Source: Sphingobium chungbukense
Lineage (GTDB): Bacteria; Pseudomonadota; Alphaproteobacteria; Sphingomonadales; Sphingomonadaceae
Length of the DNA: 64,000 nucleotides
Assembly (NCBI RefSeq): GCF_001005725.1
Contig: NZ_LBIC01000004.1
Coordinates: 310,001-374,000, forward strand
Direction of reading: 5' to 3'
The notes below the pieces were generated by a model. It ran no database searches and was not told the DNA's origin. It saw nothing but the letters and a program-made list of their open reading frames with translations. This document shows positions 17,558-26,958 of the stretch, one piece after another (position 1 is the first letter of the stretch; every line of letters begins with the position of its first letter). The position numbers were made by a program, and so were the translations under genes.

Positions 17558-20308
17558 GTGGTCGATCCTTCCGCCCTGCCCGCCCTTCACGCCAGCCATG
17601 GCGGCATCTGGCTCCGGGAAGGCGGCGATACGCAGGCGGTGGCCAAGGGCACGGCGATCGCGCGGACGGCCGAAACGCCGACGCTGCTGCTGAATGCCCC
17701 GCTGACCGGGCAGCGGCTGGGCTATCCCGATCTGAATGGCCTCGACCTGCTGGAACTGTGGGCCTTCATCCATCCGGCGCGCTTTCTGGTGCCCACGCCC
17801 AAGGGGCTGGCCGAAGCGCTGAACCTGCCGCGTCCGGCCAGCGAGGCGGACATTCCCGCACTGTTGCAGGCAGCGACCGGGGCACTGCTGGCAATGCTGG
17901 ATTCGCCCTCATGGGCTGAGCGCGAGGGCGGCTGGACGGCGGCGCAATCGCTGCACCGGCTGCGCTGGCCCTGGGCGCCGCTGGTGGCCGGGCGCATCGC
18001 CAAACCGAAGGAAGCGGAGCGCTGGCTCTTTTCCAAGCTGCCCGAATGGGAGGAGAACCCGCCCCGCCCCGCCCCGCGATCGGTGTCGCTGCGATCCGAT
18101 GCGGTGGTGGCGCGGCTGGAGCAACTGACCGGCGCGGGGGCCGAGGCCCGGCCGGGGCAGCGCGCCTATGCGGCGGCGGCGGCGGAGGTGTTCCGCCCGA
18201 AGGCGCATCGCGATCAGCCCAATATGCTGCTGGCGGAGGCCGGAACCGGGATCGGCAAGACGCTGGGCTATCTGGCGCCCGCTTCCCTCTGGGCCGGGGA
18301 AGCGCAGGGGACGGTGTGGATTTCCACCTATACCAAGGCGTTGCAGCGGCAGTTGGACCGGGAGAGTTTGCGGTTGTTCCCCGATCCCGCCGTGGCGGCG
18401 AAGCGCGTGGTGGTGCGCAAGGGGCGGGAAAATTACCTCTGCCTGCTCAATCTGGAGGATGCGCTGCAAGGGGGCTTTGCCGGGCGCGCCGCGATATTGG
18501 CGCAACTGGTGGCGCGCTGGGCGGCCTTCACCAAGGATGGCGACATGATCGGCGGCGACCTGCCCGGATGGTTGCCGACCTTGTTCCGGCGCAATGGCTC
18601 GACCGCACTGACCGACCGGCGCGGCGAGTGCATCTATGCGGGCTGCCCCCATTATCGGAAATGCTTCATCGAGCGGTCGGCGCGGGCTTCGGCGGATGCC
18701 GACATCGTGATCGCCAATCATGCGTTGGTGATGATCAATGCGGCGCGGGGGCGCGAGACGGGGCAGGCGCCCCAGCGCATCGTGTTCGACGAGGGCCATC
18801 ATCTGTTCGATGCGGCGGATTCGACCTTTTCCGTCGCGCTTTCGGGGCAGGAGGCCATCGAGCTGCGCCGCTGGGTGATGGGGCCGGAGGGCAATGCGAG
18901 AGGGCGGCGGCGGGGGCTGGCAGCGCGGCTGTCGGACCTTGCCAGCTATGACGAGCAGGGCGGCGAGGCGATCAGGGCGGCGGCGGAGGCGGCGCGAGCG
19001 CTGCCCGCCGACGAATGGTTGAAGCGGATCGTCGCGGACGAGCCCTTCGGGCCGGTCGAGCAATTGCTCGCGGCGGTGCGAGGGACGGTCTATGCGCGGG
19101 CAGCCGATACGGGCGAGGCCGATGCGGGCTATGGGCTGGAGACCGAACTGGCCGAGCCGGACGGCGCGCTGGTCGAGGCGGCGCAGGAGGCGGCCCGGGC
19201 CTTGGACAATCTGCTGCGCCCCCTCACCCATCTGGGCAAGCGGATGGAGGCGGTGATCGAGGAAGCGCCCGACTGGCTGGACGGCGCGGCACGGGCGCGG
19301 GTCGAGGGGGCGATCGCCTCGCTCGGCTGGCGGCGCGATCTGGTGACGGCCTGGCTGGCGCTGCTGGCGCGGATCGGCGGGCCTGCCGATGCGGATTATG
19401 TCGACTGGCTGGCGGTCGAGCGGATCGAGGGGCGGGAGTTCGACATCGGCATCCACCGCCACTGGCTGGACCCGACCCGGCCGCTGGCGCAGGCGGTGCT
19501 GAAACCGGCGCAGGGCGTGCTGATCACCTCCGCCACGCTCAAAGGGGGCGGCGATTGGGAGAATGCGGCGAGCCGGAGCGGCGCCACGCATCTGCCGCGC
19601 GGCGCGGAGCAATTCGAGGCGAGCAGCCCCTTCGACTATCCGGAGCGGTCGGAAGTGCTGATCGTGACCGACATCAAGCGCGGCGATATTGCGGCGCTGT
19701 CGGGCGCCTATGCCCGGCTGATCGAGGCGGCGGGCGGGGGAACATTGGGCCTGTTCACCGCGATCCGGCGGCTGCGCGCGGTGCATGCGCGGATCGCCGA
19801 CCGGCTGGCGCGGGCGGGACTGCCGCTCTACGCCCAGCATGTGGACCCGATGGATACAGGGACGCTGATCGACATTTTCCGCGACGATCCCCGCGCCTCG
19901 CTGCTGGGGACCGATGCGCTGCGCGACGGGGTGGACGTGCCGGGCCATTCGCTGCGGCTGGTGGTGATGGAGGGCGTGCCCTGGTCCAAGCCCACGGTTC
20001 TGCATGCGGCGCGCAAGCTGGCGGGCGGAGGATCGGCCTATGACGACCGGTTGATCCGGGCGCGGATGGCGCAGGCCTTTGGGCGGCTGATCCGGCGGGC
20101 GGAGGACCGGGGCAGCTTCGTCATCCTGTCATCCGCCATGCCCAGCCGGTTGCTCAGCGCCTTTCCGCCGGGCACGCCGATCCGCCGCCTGACGCTGGAT
20201 GAAGCCATCATATCGGTGAGCGGCCATTCCCGCGCTGGCCTTGGCGGCGATGCCGCGTTAGGGCATCAGCAATTCGAATCCCGCACCCCCGACCTGGAGC
20301 AAAAATGA
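17558..20308 (+). CDS. DinG/XPD-like superfamily 2 ATP-dependent DNA helicase
   Basis: Iron-sulfur helicase of 916 residues. Walker A is EAGTGIGKTLGYL, motif II is DEGH (FDEGHHLFD), and motif VI contains QAFGRLIRRAEDRG. Between motifs I and II, four cysteines (YLCLL, GECIYAGC, YRKC) are placed like the [4Fe-4S] ligands of XPD and DinG. An N-terminal domain of about 190 residues precedes motif I and is usual for the alphaproteobacterial subgroup. It probably unwinds 5'-overhang or R-loop structures; this is inferred from family. The start is a GTG without a strong ribosome-binding site. The TGA overlaps the ATG of the SixA-like gene. Confidence 0.88.
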   Translation: MVDPSALPALHASHGGIWLREGGDTQAVAKGTAIARTAETPTLLLNAPLTGQRLGYPDLNGLDLLELWAFIHPARFLVPTPKGLAEALNLPRPASEADIPALLQAATGALLAMLDSPSWAEREGGWTAAQSLHRLRWPWAPLVAGRIAKPKEAERWLFSKLPEWEENPPRPAPRSVSLRSDAVVARLEQLTGAGAEARPGQRAYAAAAAEVFRPKAHRDQPNMLLAEAGTGIGKTLGYLAPASLWAGEAQGTVWISTYTKALQRQLDRESLRLFPDPAVAAKRVVVRKGRENYLCLLNLEDALQGGFAGRAAILAQLVARWAAFTKDGDMIGGDLPGWLPTLFRRNGSTALTDRRGECIYAGCPHYRKCFIERSARASADADIVIANHALVMINAARGRETGQAPQRIVFDEGHHLFDAADSTFSVALSGQEAIELRRWVMGPEGNARGRRRGLAARLSDLASYDEQGGEAIRAAAEAARALPADEWLKRIVADEPFGPVEQLLAAVRGTVYARAADTGEADAGYGLETELAEPDGALVEAAQEAARALDNLLRPLTHLGKRMEAVIEEAPDWLDGAARARVEGAIASLGWRRDLVTAWLALLARIGGPADADYVDWLAVERIEGREFDIGIHRHWLDPTRPLAQAVLKPAQGVLITSATLKGGGDWENAASRSGATHLPRGAEQFEASSPFDYPERSEVLIVTDIKRGDIAALSGAYARLIEAAGGGTLGLFTAIRRLRAVHARIADRLARAGLPLYAQHVDPMDTGTLIDIFRDDPRASLLGTDALRDGVDVPGHSLRLVVMEGVPWSKPTVLHAARKLAGGGSAYDDRLIRARMAQAFGRLIRRAEDRGSFVILSSAMPSRLLSAFPPGTPIRRLTLDEAIISVSGHSRAGLGGDAALGHQQFESRTPDLEQK

Positions 20309-20847
20309 AGCGGTTGATCCTGTTCCGTCACGCCAAGTCCGACTGGGACGATCCGGTTGCGCGGGACTTCGACCGGCCGCTCAATCGCCGGGGCGAAAAG
20401 GCCGCGCTGGTGATGGGCGAGTTCGCCAGGGCACAGGGCATCCGGTTCGACATGGTGGTCGCTTCCCCCGCGGTGCGGGTGGTGGAAACGCTGAACAGCT
20501 TCTTCACCAGCTATGGCGATACGGTCGATCCGCATTGGGACCGCCGCATCTATCTCGCCTCCACCCCCACCCTGTTCGACGTCATCCGGGACCTGCCCGA
20601 CAGCGCCGACAGCGTGCTGATGTCGGGGCATAATCCGGGGCTGGAGGAATTGATCCTCGACCTCGTGCCCGACGACGGGGCCAGCCCCTTGCGCGAGGAT
20701 GTGGAGGTGAAATTCCCGACCGCCTCGATCGCGGTCATGGACCTGCCGATCGCCCATTGGAGCGAGGCGAAGCCCAATATCGCCACCCTTGCCAGCTTCA
20801 CCCGGCCACGCGACCTGGACCCGGCGCTGGGGCCGGGGTCACGCTGA
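20305..20847 (+). CDS. SixA-like histidine phosphatase
   Basis: Histidine phosphatase superfamily member of 180 residues. The catalytic motif is LILFRHAKSDWDD, and the second His is in SVLMSGHNPGLEEL; the arrangement is that of SixA, which dephosphorylates phosphohistidines in relay proteins. Target is unknown here. It overlaps the helicase gene by 4 nt and is followed after 7 nt by a GNAT gene, so the three are likely one transcript. Confidence 0.85.
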   Translation: MKRLILFRHAKSDWDDPVARDFDRPLNRRGEKAALVMGEFARAQGIRFDMVVASPAVRVVETLNSFFTSYGDTVDPHWDRRIYLASTPTLFDVIRDLPDSADSVLMSGHNPGLEELILDLVPDDGASPLREDVEVKFPTASIAVMDLPIAHWSEAKPNIATLASFTRPRDLDPALGPGSR

Positions 20848-20854
20848 GCGGGAC

Positions 20855-21376
20855 GTGACGCCGATCCTCTGGCGACGGGCGGAGGCACGCGATGCGGCGG
20901 CGCTTTCGCTGTTGGGCGGGGCGACGTTCCTCGCCAGCTTCGCCTTCGACCATCCTGGCGACGCGCTGATCGCCCATGTCCGGGACGCGCATGGCGAAGC
21001 CTTTTATGCTGAGGCTTTGGCCGATCCCGCGCAGACGATCCTGATCGGCGAGACCCCACTGGGCGCGCCGGTCGGCTATGCACTGCTGACACCGCCCAAG
21101 TTGCCGGTCGAGACGGGGCCGGACGATCTGGAGCTCAAGCGCATCTACCTGCTTTCCGGCTGGCAGGGCGGGGGCAACGGCGCTGCGTTGCTGGCCCTGG
21201 TGAGGGAGGAAGCACGGCGGCGTGGAGCGAAACGGCTGCTGCTCGCCGTCTATCAGGGCAATGAACGGGCGCAGCGTTTCTATGCGCGGCACGGCTTCGC
21301 GGAAACGGGTGAAACCATCTTCATGGTGGGCGACGTGCCGTTTCGCGACCTGATCTACGCGGCGCCGGTGACCTGA
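20855..21376 (+). CDS. GNAT family N-acetyltransferase
   Basis: GCN5-related acetyltransferase fold of about 173 residues: beta4-alpha3 with LKRIYLLSGWQGGGNGAALL (the acetyl-CoA pyrophosphate loop, Q/RxxGxG/A form) and the C-terminal NERAQRFYARHGFAETGE. The start is a GTG giving MTPILWRRAEARDAAAL, chosen because the typical GNAT N-terminus begins there; the longer frame overlaps the SixA gene. RimI-type protein acetylation or small-molecule acetylation cannot be distinguished. Confidence 0.83.
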   Translation: MTPILWRRAEARDAAALSLLGGATFLASFAFDHPGDALIAHVRDAHGEAFYAEALADPAQTILIGETPLGAPVGYALLTPPKLPVETGPDDLELKRIYLLSGWQGGGNGAALLALVREEARRRGAKRLLLAVYQGNERAQRFYARHGFAETGETIFMVGDVPFRDLIYAAPVT

Positions 21377-21399
21377 CCCTCGATTGCGAACAGGTGCCG

Positions 21400-21765
21400 C
21401 TATTCGCCGATCGCCCTCGCCAGCGTCGCGCGGATGGCTTCCAGCCGGGGGAGCAGATCGGCACCGGGGACCGCTTCGCCATTGACGGCCGAAGCGGGCG
21501 CGGGTTCCATCGCCAGCGGGGTGGCCACGCCGTCCGCCAGCGCTTTCTGCGCGCCCCGCACCGTGAAGCCCTCGACATTCAGCAGATGGTTGATGCGGCG
21601 CACCAGCACCACATCGGCCGGCCGGTAATAGCGCCGGTTGCCCGATCGCTGAAGCGGCCGGAGCTGCGTGAAGCGCGTCTCCCAATAGCGCAGGATATGC
21701 TGCGGAAGACCCAGTTCGCCTGCCAGCTCACTGATCGTCAGAAATGCACCCTCAGCCTTTTCCAT
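21400..21765 (-). CDS. MerR family transcriptional regulator
   Basis: 121 residues with a winged helix-turn-helix: FLTISELAGELGLPQHILRYWETRF followed by NRRYYRPADVVLVRRI. No conserved metal-binding cysteines are present, so it belongs to the short metal-independent group. In alphaproteobacteria this gene commonly follows ihfA, as here, where it closes the rpmF-plsX-fabH-ihfA-merR series. Target genes are unknown. Confidence 0.87.
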   Translation of the reverse strand: MEKAEGAFLTISELAGELGLPQHILRYWETRFTQLRPLQRSGNRRYYRPADVVLVRRINHLLNVEGFTVRGAQKALADGVATPLAMEPAPASAVNGEAVPGADLLPRLEAIRATLARAIGE

Positions 21766-21848
21766 GGCACCGATGTTGCACCTTTAGCGGCGCCAAGGTC
21801 AACCTCCGGGGAAATGGCAATTTTGAGGGAGCCTTTCCTGAGCCCCCC

Positions 21849-22144
21849 TTACATATGGGCGACGCGATCCCGCATGGTCTGGCTGGCGCGAAAGGTCAGG
21901 ACCCGGCGCGGTTCGATCGGCACTTCGACCCCCGTTTTCGGTTGCGGCCCATGCGCTGCGTCTTGTCGCGCAGGACGAAGGTGCCGAAGCTGGAGATCTT
22001 CACATTTTCCCCGCGTTCGAGCGCGGAGGACATATGTTCCAATATGGATTCGATTATCGTTGCCGCTTCAGCCCGCGACAGGCCAATATGACGGTTGACA
22101 CTCTCCGCGAGATCCGCGCGGGTCAGAGTTCCTGTACCGCTCAT
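21849..22144 (-). pseudogene. ihfA: Integration host factor alpha subunit, apparent single-base frameshift
   Basis: The N-terminal two thirds are normal IHF-alpha: [38 protein letters not shown] and [19 protein letters not shown]. At the DNA-intercalating beta-arm the coding strand reads AACCGAAAACGG where AACCCGAAAACGG would encode the invariant NPKTG. One missing C near 21940 shifts the frame; as read, translation continues as [14 protein letters not shown]. In the shifted frame the correct remainder [18 protein letters not shown] and a stop are intact, giving 98 residues in total, the family's usual length. A sequencing or assembly error is the simplest explanation, but a true inactivation cannot be excluded. 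The ATG has GGGGAAG upstream. Confidence 0.85.
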
Positions 22145-22509
22145 AGCACTTCCCCACCTGATACCCGTCGAGCCTAAATGCGGGTGATCATTCGATAATG
22201 TGCGCGATTCTGCGTGATTCGGCAAGATCAGGAGCCGTCAAAAGCCTTAAAAAATCGTGAAAAATGGGGGAGATAGGGTCCCAAAGGGGGATTTTGGGCA
22301 TGGCATGCCAAAATGGGCAGCATTCAGCTTCCCATTCTCCGGCGCCATCATCCTGCACGCCCTCCGACCTTAACGCTTTTCGCGAAGCCGCGGGAGGAAG
22401 TCTGGTGCAAAAACGAGGCGACGGCCAAAGTCCCAACGCGCGATCCGGTCTTTTGCAATCCCGCCGCGTTCCAGGGGCAAAGGCGGTGGCCGCTTTTCCG
22501 CGCGAGGCG
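22145..22509. other. Intergenic region fabH-ihfA with a dyad
   Basis: 365 nt with no convincing gene. It contains a near-perfect palindrome, ATTTTGGGCATGGCATGCCAAAAT reduced to its arms ATTTTGG-GCATG / CATGC-CAAAAT, at 22291-22314. There is no T-run for a terminator. The region should hold the ihfA promoter, and the dyad may be its operator; nothing else was recognised. Confidence 0.45.
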
Positions 22510-23478
22510 TCAGACCCGCAGAACGCAGGCGCCCCAGGTGAAGCCGCCGCCCATCGCCTCCAGAACGAGCAGGTCGCCCGGCTGGACACGCCCGTCGCGC
22601 ATCGCAAGATCGAGCGCCAGGGGAACCGAAGCGGCGGACGTGTTCGCATGACGATCGACCGTCATCACCACCTTTTCCGGCGCCAGTTTCAGCTTGCGCG
22701 CGGTCGCGTCGAGGATGCGGGCATTGGCCTGGTGCGGGACCAGCCAGTCGATGTCCGCCGGACTCATGTCCGCGGCGGCCATCACCTCGGTCAACACCGA
22801 AGCGAGGTTGGTGACGGCATGGCGGAAGACCTCCTGCCCCTTCATGCGCAGCTTGCCGACCGTCTGGGTGGTCGAGGGGCCGCCGTCGACATAGAGCAAC
22901 TGGTTGTGACGGCCGTCGGCATGGAGCTTCGAGGCGAGGATGCCGCGCTGGCCGTCTTCGCTCTCCTCCGCACCCAGCACGACCGCGCCCGCGCCGTCCC
23001 CGAAGAGGACGCAGGTGGTGCGGTCTTCCCAGTCGAGGATGCGGCTGAAGGTTTCCGAACCGATCACGATGGCGTTCCGCACCGCGCCCGAGCGGATCAT
23101 GCTGTCGGCCACGGTGACGGCATAGAGGAAGCCGGAACAGACCGCCGCCACGTCGAAGGCGACGCAATCGTCGATGCCGAGCGCGGCCTGAACGATGGTG
23201 GCGGTGGCCGGGAAGGTCTGGTCGGGCGTGGCGGTCGCCAGCACGATCAGGTCGATGTCCTGCGCGGACAGGCCAGCCGCTTCCAGCGCCGCCTTGGCCG
23301 CGTCGGTGGCGAGCGTCGCGGTGGTTTCGCCCTCTCCCGCCAGATAGCGGTTGCGGATACCGGTGCGCTCGACGATCCATTCGTCGCTCGTGTCCACGGT
23401 CTGCGCCAATTCGGCGTTGCTGACGGCGCGAACGGGCAGAGCGGAGCCCGTGCCCAGGAGAACGGATCGGCGGATCAC
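22510..23478 (-). CDS. fabH: 3-oxoacyl-ACP synthase III
   Basis: Initiates fatty acid synthesis by condensing acetyl-CoA with malonyl-ACP. The catalytic triad is visible: Cys114 in [11 protein letters not shown], His249 in [11 protein letters not shown] and Asn279 in RHANTSAAS. It has 322 residues with a complete C-terminus [17 protein letters not shown]. The ATG overlaps the plsX stop by 4 nt, the classical plsX-fabH arrangement that ties phospholipid and fatty acid initiation together. Confidence 0.97.
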   Translation of the reverse strand: MIRRSVLLGTGSALPVRAVSNAELAQTVDTSDEWIVERTGIRNRYLAGEGETTATLATDAAKAALEAAGLSAQDIDLIVLATATPDQTFPATATIVQAALGIDDCVAFDVAAVCSGFLYAVTVADSMIRSGAVRNAIVIGSETFSRILDWEDRTTCVLFGDGAGAVVLGAEESEDGQRGILASKLHADGRHNQLLYVDGGPSTTQTVGKLRMKGQEVFRHAVTNLASVLTEVMAAADMSPADIDWLVPHQANARILDATARKLKLAPEKVVMTVDRHANTSAASVPLALDLAMRDGRVQPGDLLVLEAMGGGFTWGACVLRV

Positions 23479-24533
23479 TTTGCGGGCAGCTCCATCCTGG
23501 ATGCGGGAGCGGTCAGCCCCTCGATCCCATGCATGTCGGCGGCGATGCGCCGGGTGATGTCTTCCTCCAGCAGCCGGGCGGCGACATGGACGGCGTTGGC
23601 GACCCCCTTGTCATTGGCGCTGCCATGGCTCTTCACGACCACGCCGTTGAGGCCAAGGAAGACGGCGCCATTATGATTGTTGGGGTCGAGATGATGGCGC
23701 AGCAGATGCATCGCCGGCTTGGAGATCAGGAAACCGAGCTTCGAGCGGATCGAGCTGGTGAAGGCGGTACGCAAAAGGTCGGTGACGAAGCGGGCCGTGC
23801 CCTCCGCCGTCTTGAGCGCCACATTGCCGGAAAAGCCGTCCGACACGATGACGTCGACGTCGCCCCGGCCGATCTTGTCGCCTTCGGTGAAGCCTTCGAA
23901 GGACAGTGGGAGGCTGGTCGCGGCGCGCAGGATCGCGGCGGCGTCGCGGATTTCCTCCGTGCCCTTCATCTCTTCCGTGCCGATGTTCATCAAGCGGACG
24001 CGGGGGCGTTCCAGGTCGAGGGCGATGCGGGCATAGGCCGCGCCCATCACCGCGAACTGCACCAGGTTGCGCGCGTCGCATTCGGTATTGGCGCCCAGGT
24101 CGAGCATGACCACGTCATTGTCGCCCAGGGTCGGCAACATGGCGGCGAGCGCCGGGCGGTCGACTCCCTTCATGGTGCGCAGCGCGAGCTTTGCCATCGC
24201 CATCAGCGCGCCGGTATTGCCGGAAGAGACCGCAGCGCCGCATGTCCCAGCCTTCACCGCCGCGATCGCCATGCTCATGGAGCTGGTCTTCTTGCGGATG
24301 GCGACGCTGGGCTTGTCACCCGAATCCACGACATCGGGCGCGTGGACGATTTCCGACGCGGCGCGCAGATTGGGGTGATGGTCGAGCGCGGACTTGATCC
24401 GCGCCTCGTCTCCGAAAAGGGTGAAGCGCAACCCGTCATGACGGCGACGGGCGAGCGCTACGCCCGCCATCATCACGCGTACGCCTTCATCCCCGCCCAT
24501 CGCGTCGATTGCGATTCGCGGTTGGCTGGACAA
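23475..24533 (-). CDS. plsX: Phosphate acyltransferase PlsX
   Basis: Converts acyl-ACP to acyl-phosphate, the donor for PlsY in phospholipid synthesis; a peripheral membrane enzyme. The N-terminus [18 protein letters not shown] and the internal [16 protein letters not shown] and [14 protein letters not shown] motifs are diagnostic. 352 residues is a normal length. It lies 35 nt after rpmF and overlaps fabH, forming one operon. Confidence 0.97.
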   Translation of the reverse strand: MSSQPRIAIDAMGGDEGVRVMMAGVALARRRHDGLRFTLFGDEARIKSALDHHPNLRAASEIVHAPDVVDSGDKPSVAIRKKTSSMSMAIAAVKAGTCGAAVSSGNTGALMAMAKLALRTMKGVDRPALAAMLPTLGDNDVVMLDLGANTECDARNLVQFAVMGAAYARIALDLERPRVRLMNIGTEEMKGTEEIRDAAAILRAATSLPLSFEGFTEGDKIGRGDVDVIVSDGFSGNVALKTAEGTARFVTDLLRTAFTSSIRSKLGFLISKPAMHLLRHHLDPNNHNGAVFLGLNGVVVKSHGSANDKGVANAVHVAARLLEEDITRRIAADMHGIEGLTAPASRMELPAK

Positions 24534-24568
24534 GTTAACGCACCCTTTTCAGGAGAAATTCTTGAGCG

Positions 24569-24748
24569 TCAGGCCCCGACGGCGACGACTTCGCGGCCGT
24601 TATAGTGGCCACAGGCATCACACAGGTTGTGCGGACGCTTCAGTTCGCCGCAGTTCGAGCATTCCTGATAGGCCTCGACGCGCAGCGAGTCATGGCTGCG
24701 ACGCATGCCACGGCGGGACGGGGACGTTTTCCTCTTGGGGACAGCCAT
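24569..24748 (-). CDS. rpmF: 50S ribosomal protein L32
   Basis: 59 residues beginning [20 protein letters not shown], the invariant L32 start, with a Cys pair in [13 protein letters not shown] and a second pair completing the zinc-ribbon CDACG. The frame is short but complete from ATG to TGA. It heads the plsX-fabH operon, as in many bacteria, and is divergent from the MAPEG gene across 208 nt that should contain both promoters. Confidence 0.96.
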   Translation of the reverse strand: MAVPKRKTSPSRRGMRRSHDSLRVEAYQECSNCGELKRPHNLCDACGHYNGREVVAVGA

Positions 24749-24956
24749 GTCGGCACCTTATTCCATAAATTGATCTGTTAGTGCGACTGACCAGTTCCAC
24801 ATGGATGCTGACGCCAACGGCGCCGCAGACCCATGCGGCCCGGATGATCGCGAAGCCCTGCGCCTATAGCGTTTTTTGGACATGGCGCAAGTCCTTCTTG
24901 CCCCGGCATCCTGTCGCCTTATTGTGCCGGCGTCACGATAATGTGGGGGAAATCCG

Positions 24957-25388
24957 ATGTTGCTGCCGATCACGCTGACTCTGGCCGCGGCCTGCGCGCT
25001 GCTCAACATGTGGCTGGGGATTCGCTGCGCGCGAATCCGGATGGCGGATAAGGTGCTGCATGGCGACGGCGGCAGCGCATTGCTGGCCAAGCGGATGCGG
25101 GCCCATGCCAATTTCATCGAATATGTGCCGGTGACGCTGATTCTCTTCGGGTTGGTGGAATTGGCGGTCGGCGCGTCGATCTGGCTCTGGGGGGCGGCGC
25201 TGGTGCTGGTGCTGGCGCGAATCGCCCATGCGTTCGGGATGGATGCGGAAAAGCCGACGGCCTGGCGCGGGGGCGGGGCGATGCTGACCTGGATCGTGAT
25301 GGTCGGCATGGCGGTGGCGGCGCTCGTCCTCGCTTATGGGGCGACGCGGGAGGTTCCGGCGCCGCCGGCCATGGCGATGATTCGGTAG
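24957..25388 (+). CDS. MAPEG family membrane protein
   Basis: 143 residues with four predicted membrane helices. The conserved polar motif of MAPEG proteins (eicosanoid and glutathione metabolism fold) is seen as KRMRAHANFIEYVPVTLIL after the first helix, with AHAFGM further on. Bacterial members are usually of unknown substrate. It is divergent from rpmF and converges on the MBL hydrolase with 2 nt between stops. Confidence 0.88.
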   Translation: MLLPITLTLAAACALLNMWLGIRCARIRMADKVLHGDGGSALLAKRMRAHANFIEYVPVTLILFGLVELAVGASIWLWGAALVLVLARIAHAFGMDAEKPTAWRGGGAMLTWIVMVGMAVAALVLAYGATREVPAPPAMAMIR

Positions 25389-25390
25389 GA

Positions 25391-26047
25391 TCAGGCCAGC
25401 GCGGCATCCCCGACGAAGGGATTGGTGCGGCGTTCATGGGCGAAGTTGCTCATCGGGCCGTGGCCGGGGACGAAGGCCGTGTCGCCGCCCAGCGGCCAGA
25501 GCTTGCCGGTGATCGCGTCGATCAGATGCTGATGATTGCCCCTGGGGAAGTCGGTGCGACCGATCGACCCCTGGAACAGCACGTCGCCGACGATGGCAAG
25601 CTTGCTGGGGGCGTGATGGAACACGACATGGCCCGGCGTATGGCCGGGGCAATGATAGACATCGAGCGTCAGATTGCCGACCGTCACCCGGTCGCCATCC
25701 TTGAGCCAGCGGTCGGGTTCGAAGCTCTCGCCATTGATGCCATATTTGGCGCCGTCTTCGCCCAGCCGGTCGATCCAGAAGCGATCGTCCTCATGCGGAC
25801 CTTCGATGGGCACGCCAAGATCGCGGGCCAGGATGCCCGCCTGGCCGCAATGGTCGATATGGCCGTGGGTGACGAGGATCTTCTCGATGGTGACGCCATG
25901 CTGTTCCGCCGCCTTCTTCAGCACCGGCAGGTCGCCGCCCGGATCGACGAAAGCGCCGCGATTGGTCGCCGTGCACCAGAAGAGCGTGCAATTCTGCTGG
26001 AGCGGGGTGACGGGGATCAGGGCGGCTTTGAGAGGCGGAGTCGTCAT
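25391..26047 (-). CDS. MBL-fold hydrolase, hydroxyacylglutathione hydrolase-like
   Basis: Metallo-beta-lactamase fold with the dinuclear metal motif LVTHGHIDHCG, GHTPGHVVFH and VGDVLFQGSIGRTDF; the last block is characteristic of glyoxalase II-like proteins. At 218 residues it lacks the C-terminal substrate-binding helices of true GloB (about 255 residues), so it belongs to the short YcbL-like group. Thioester hydrolysis is likely; the exact substrate is open. No operon partner is evident. Confidence 0.88.
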   Translation of the reverse strand: MTTPPLKAALIPVTPLQQNCTLFWCTATNRGAFVDPGGDLPVLKKAAEQHGVTIEKILVTHGHIDHCGQAGILARDLGVPIEGPHEDDRFWIDRLGEDGAKYGINGESFEPDRWLKDGDRVTVGNLTLDVYHCPGHTPGHVVFHHAPSKLAIVGDVLFQGSIGRTDFPRGNHQHLIDAITGKLWPLGGDTAFVPGHGPMSNFAHERRTNPFVGDAALA

Positions 26048-26227
26048 GCCGTTGATGTGGCGAAGCTGTGGGCCGGGTGCAAGGCTTTGGGGGAGGCGCA
26101 GGCCGTTTTGCGATTGGGTTGAAGGGGGATCGGGTGGCGAGCGGACGTTCTGGTCGCGGTAGTTGCATCAGGCATACCATACTCCTGCGAAGGCGCTCGA
26201 ACGAGACGAGTGGCTCGCGAGAGCCTA

Positions 26228-26294
26228 GAGCGATTTCCAGTCAGATGGCATCATCTGACGGTTAAGAAATAGCGGCAAATAAAAGACTTAGAGC
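26228..26294. repeat. Intergenic repeat, family A copy 1
   Basis: The unit contains GCGATTTCCAGTCAGATGGC, ATCATCTGACGGTTAAGAAA and, after a variable linker, AAAAGACTTAGAGC. Copy 2 near 29.2 kb matches almost base for base over 60 nt. CAGATGG and the following CATCTG can pair as a hairpin. It lies in a 446-nt gene-free stretch (26048-26493) that also holds a family B element and no recognisable gene. Confidence 0.75.
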
Positions 26295-26340
26295 GCGCTG
26301 CGTTAAATCGTACGCAAGTCGCGCGCTCTCAGCTTTTGTT

Positions 26341-26393
26341 GTCGCATCGCTTTAAGCGCAAAACCGGTTCCCACTTTTGCGCACGATGCTCTA
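26341..26393. repeat. Intergenic palindromic repeat, family B copy 2
   Basis: Reads GTCGCATCGCTTTAAGCGCA, AAACCGGTTCCCACTTTTGC, GCACGATGCTC; its reverse complement matches the repeat near 13.77 kb through GCATCGTGC, AAAAGTGGGAACCGGTTTT and GCGATGCGAC. The ends GCATCG/CGATGC are complementary, giving a long imperfect stem. Confidence 0.78.
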
Positions 26394-26493
26394 GTTCAAA
26401 CGGTGCGATGATCCGCCAAGGGCAGGACTGCGTTCCTGCCTTCGCAGGAACACGGCGCGCTCAGGGGCAATTGATGGCCAAAAGGCCGCCCCC

Positions 26494-26919
26494 TTACCCC
26501 AATTCCTCGGTCGCGAAGGGTTCGGCGAGGCTGATGCCGTCCAGAACCTTGGCCGTTTCGTCGCGCACGCGGAGCATCACCCTATGCAACCGGCATTCCG
26601 ATTCGGGCAGGCAGTTGGTGCAGGTCTCATGCGCGAAACGGCTGGCGCAGGGCGTGAGCGCGAGCGAGCCGCGGGTCAGCCGGACGATGTCGCCATAGCT
26701 GATGTCGACCGGGGCCAGCGCCAGCCAATAGCCGCCGTCGCGTCCCCGCTGCGTCGCCACCAGCCCCTCCCGCGCCAGTTCCGACAGGATCACCGTCAGG
26801 AATTTGGACGGAATATTCTGGCGCGTGGCGATCTCGTTCAGGGGCACCGGGCCTTGCCGGTAGCGGTCTGCGAGATGCTGGAGGGCACGGATGGCGTAAC
26901 GGGTCTTCTGCGAAAGCAT
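26494..26919 (-). CDS. Rrf2 family transcriptional regulator
   Basis: 141 residues. The N-terminal winged helix begins MLSQKTRYAIRALQHLADRY and continues with the recognition segment NIPSKFLTVILSELAREGLV and the wing RGRDGGYWLA. The C-terminal half has three cysteines close together (HETCTNCLPESEC) after CASRF, a plausible Fe-S site as in IscR, RirA and NsrR. Which of these it is cannot be told; no isc/suf genes adjoin. Confidence 0.88.
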   Translation of the reverse strand: MLSQKTRYAIRALQHLADRYRQGPVPLNEIATRQNIPSKFLTVILSELAREGLVATQRGRDGGYWLALAPVDISYGDIVRLTRGSLALTPCASRFAHETCTNCLPESECRLHRVMLRVRDETAKVLDGISLAEPFATEELG

Positions 26920-26958
26920 AAGGCTGTTATTCGCTCCCGCCGAAGATTTGACAAGTCA

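Noticed and set aside
20265..20300. tRNA-like AATTCGAATCCCGCACC stretch
   Set aside because: Resembles a T-loop and acceptor end, but no D-arm or anticodon arm can be folded upstream, and it lies in the last codons of the helicase gene.
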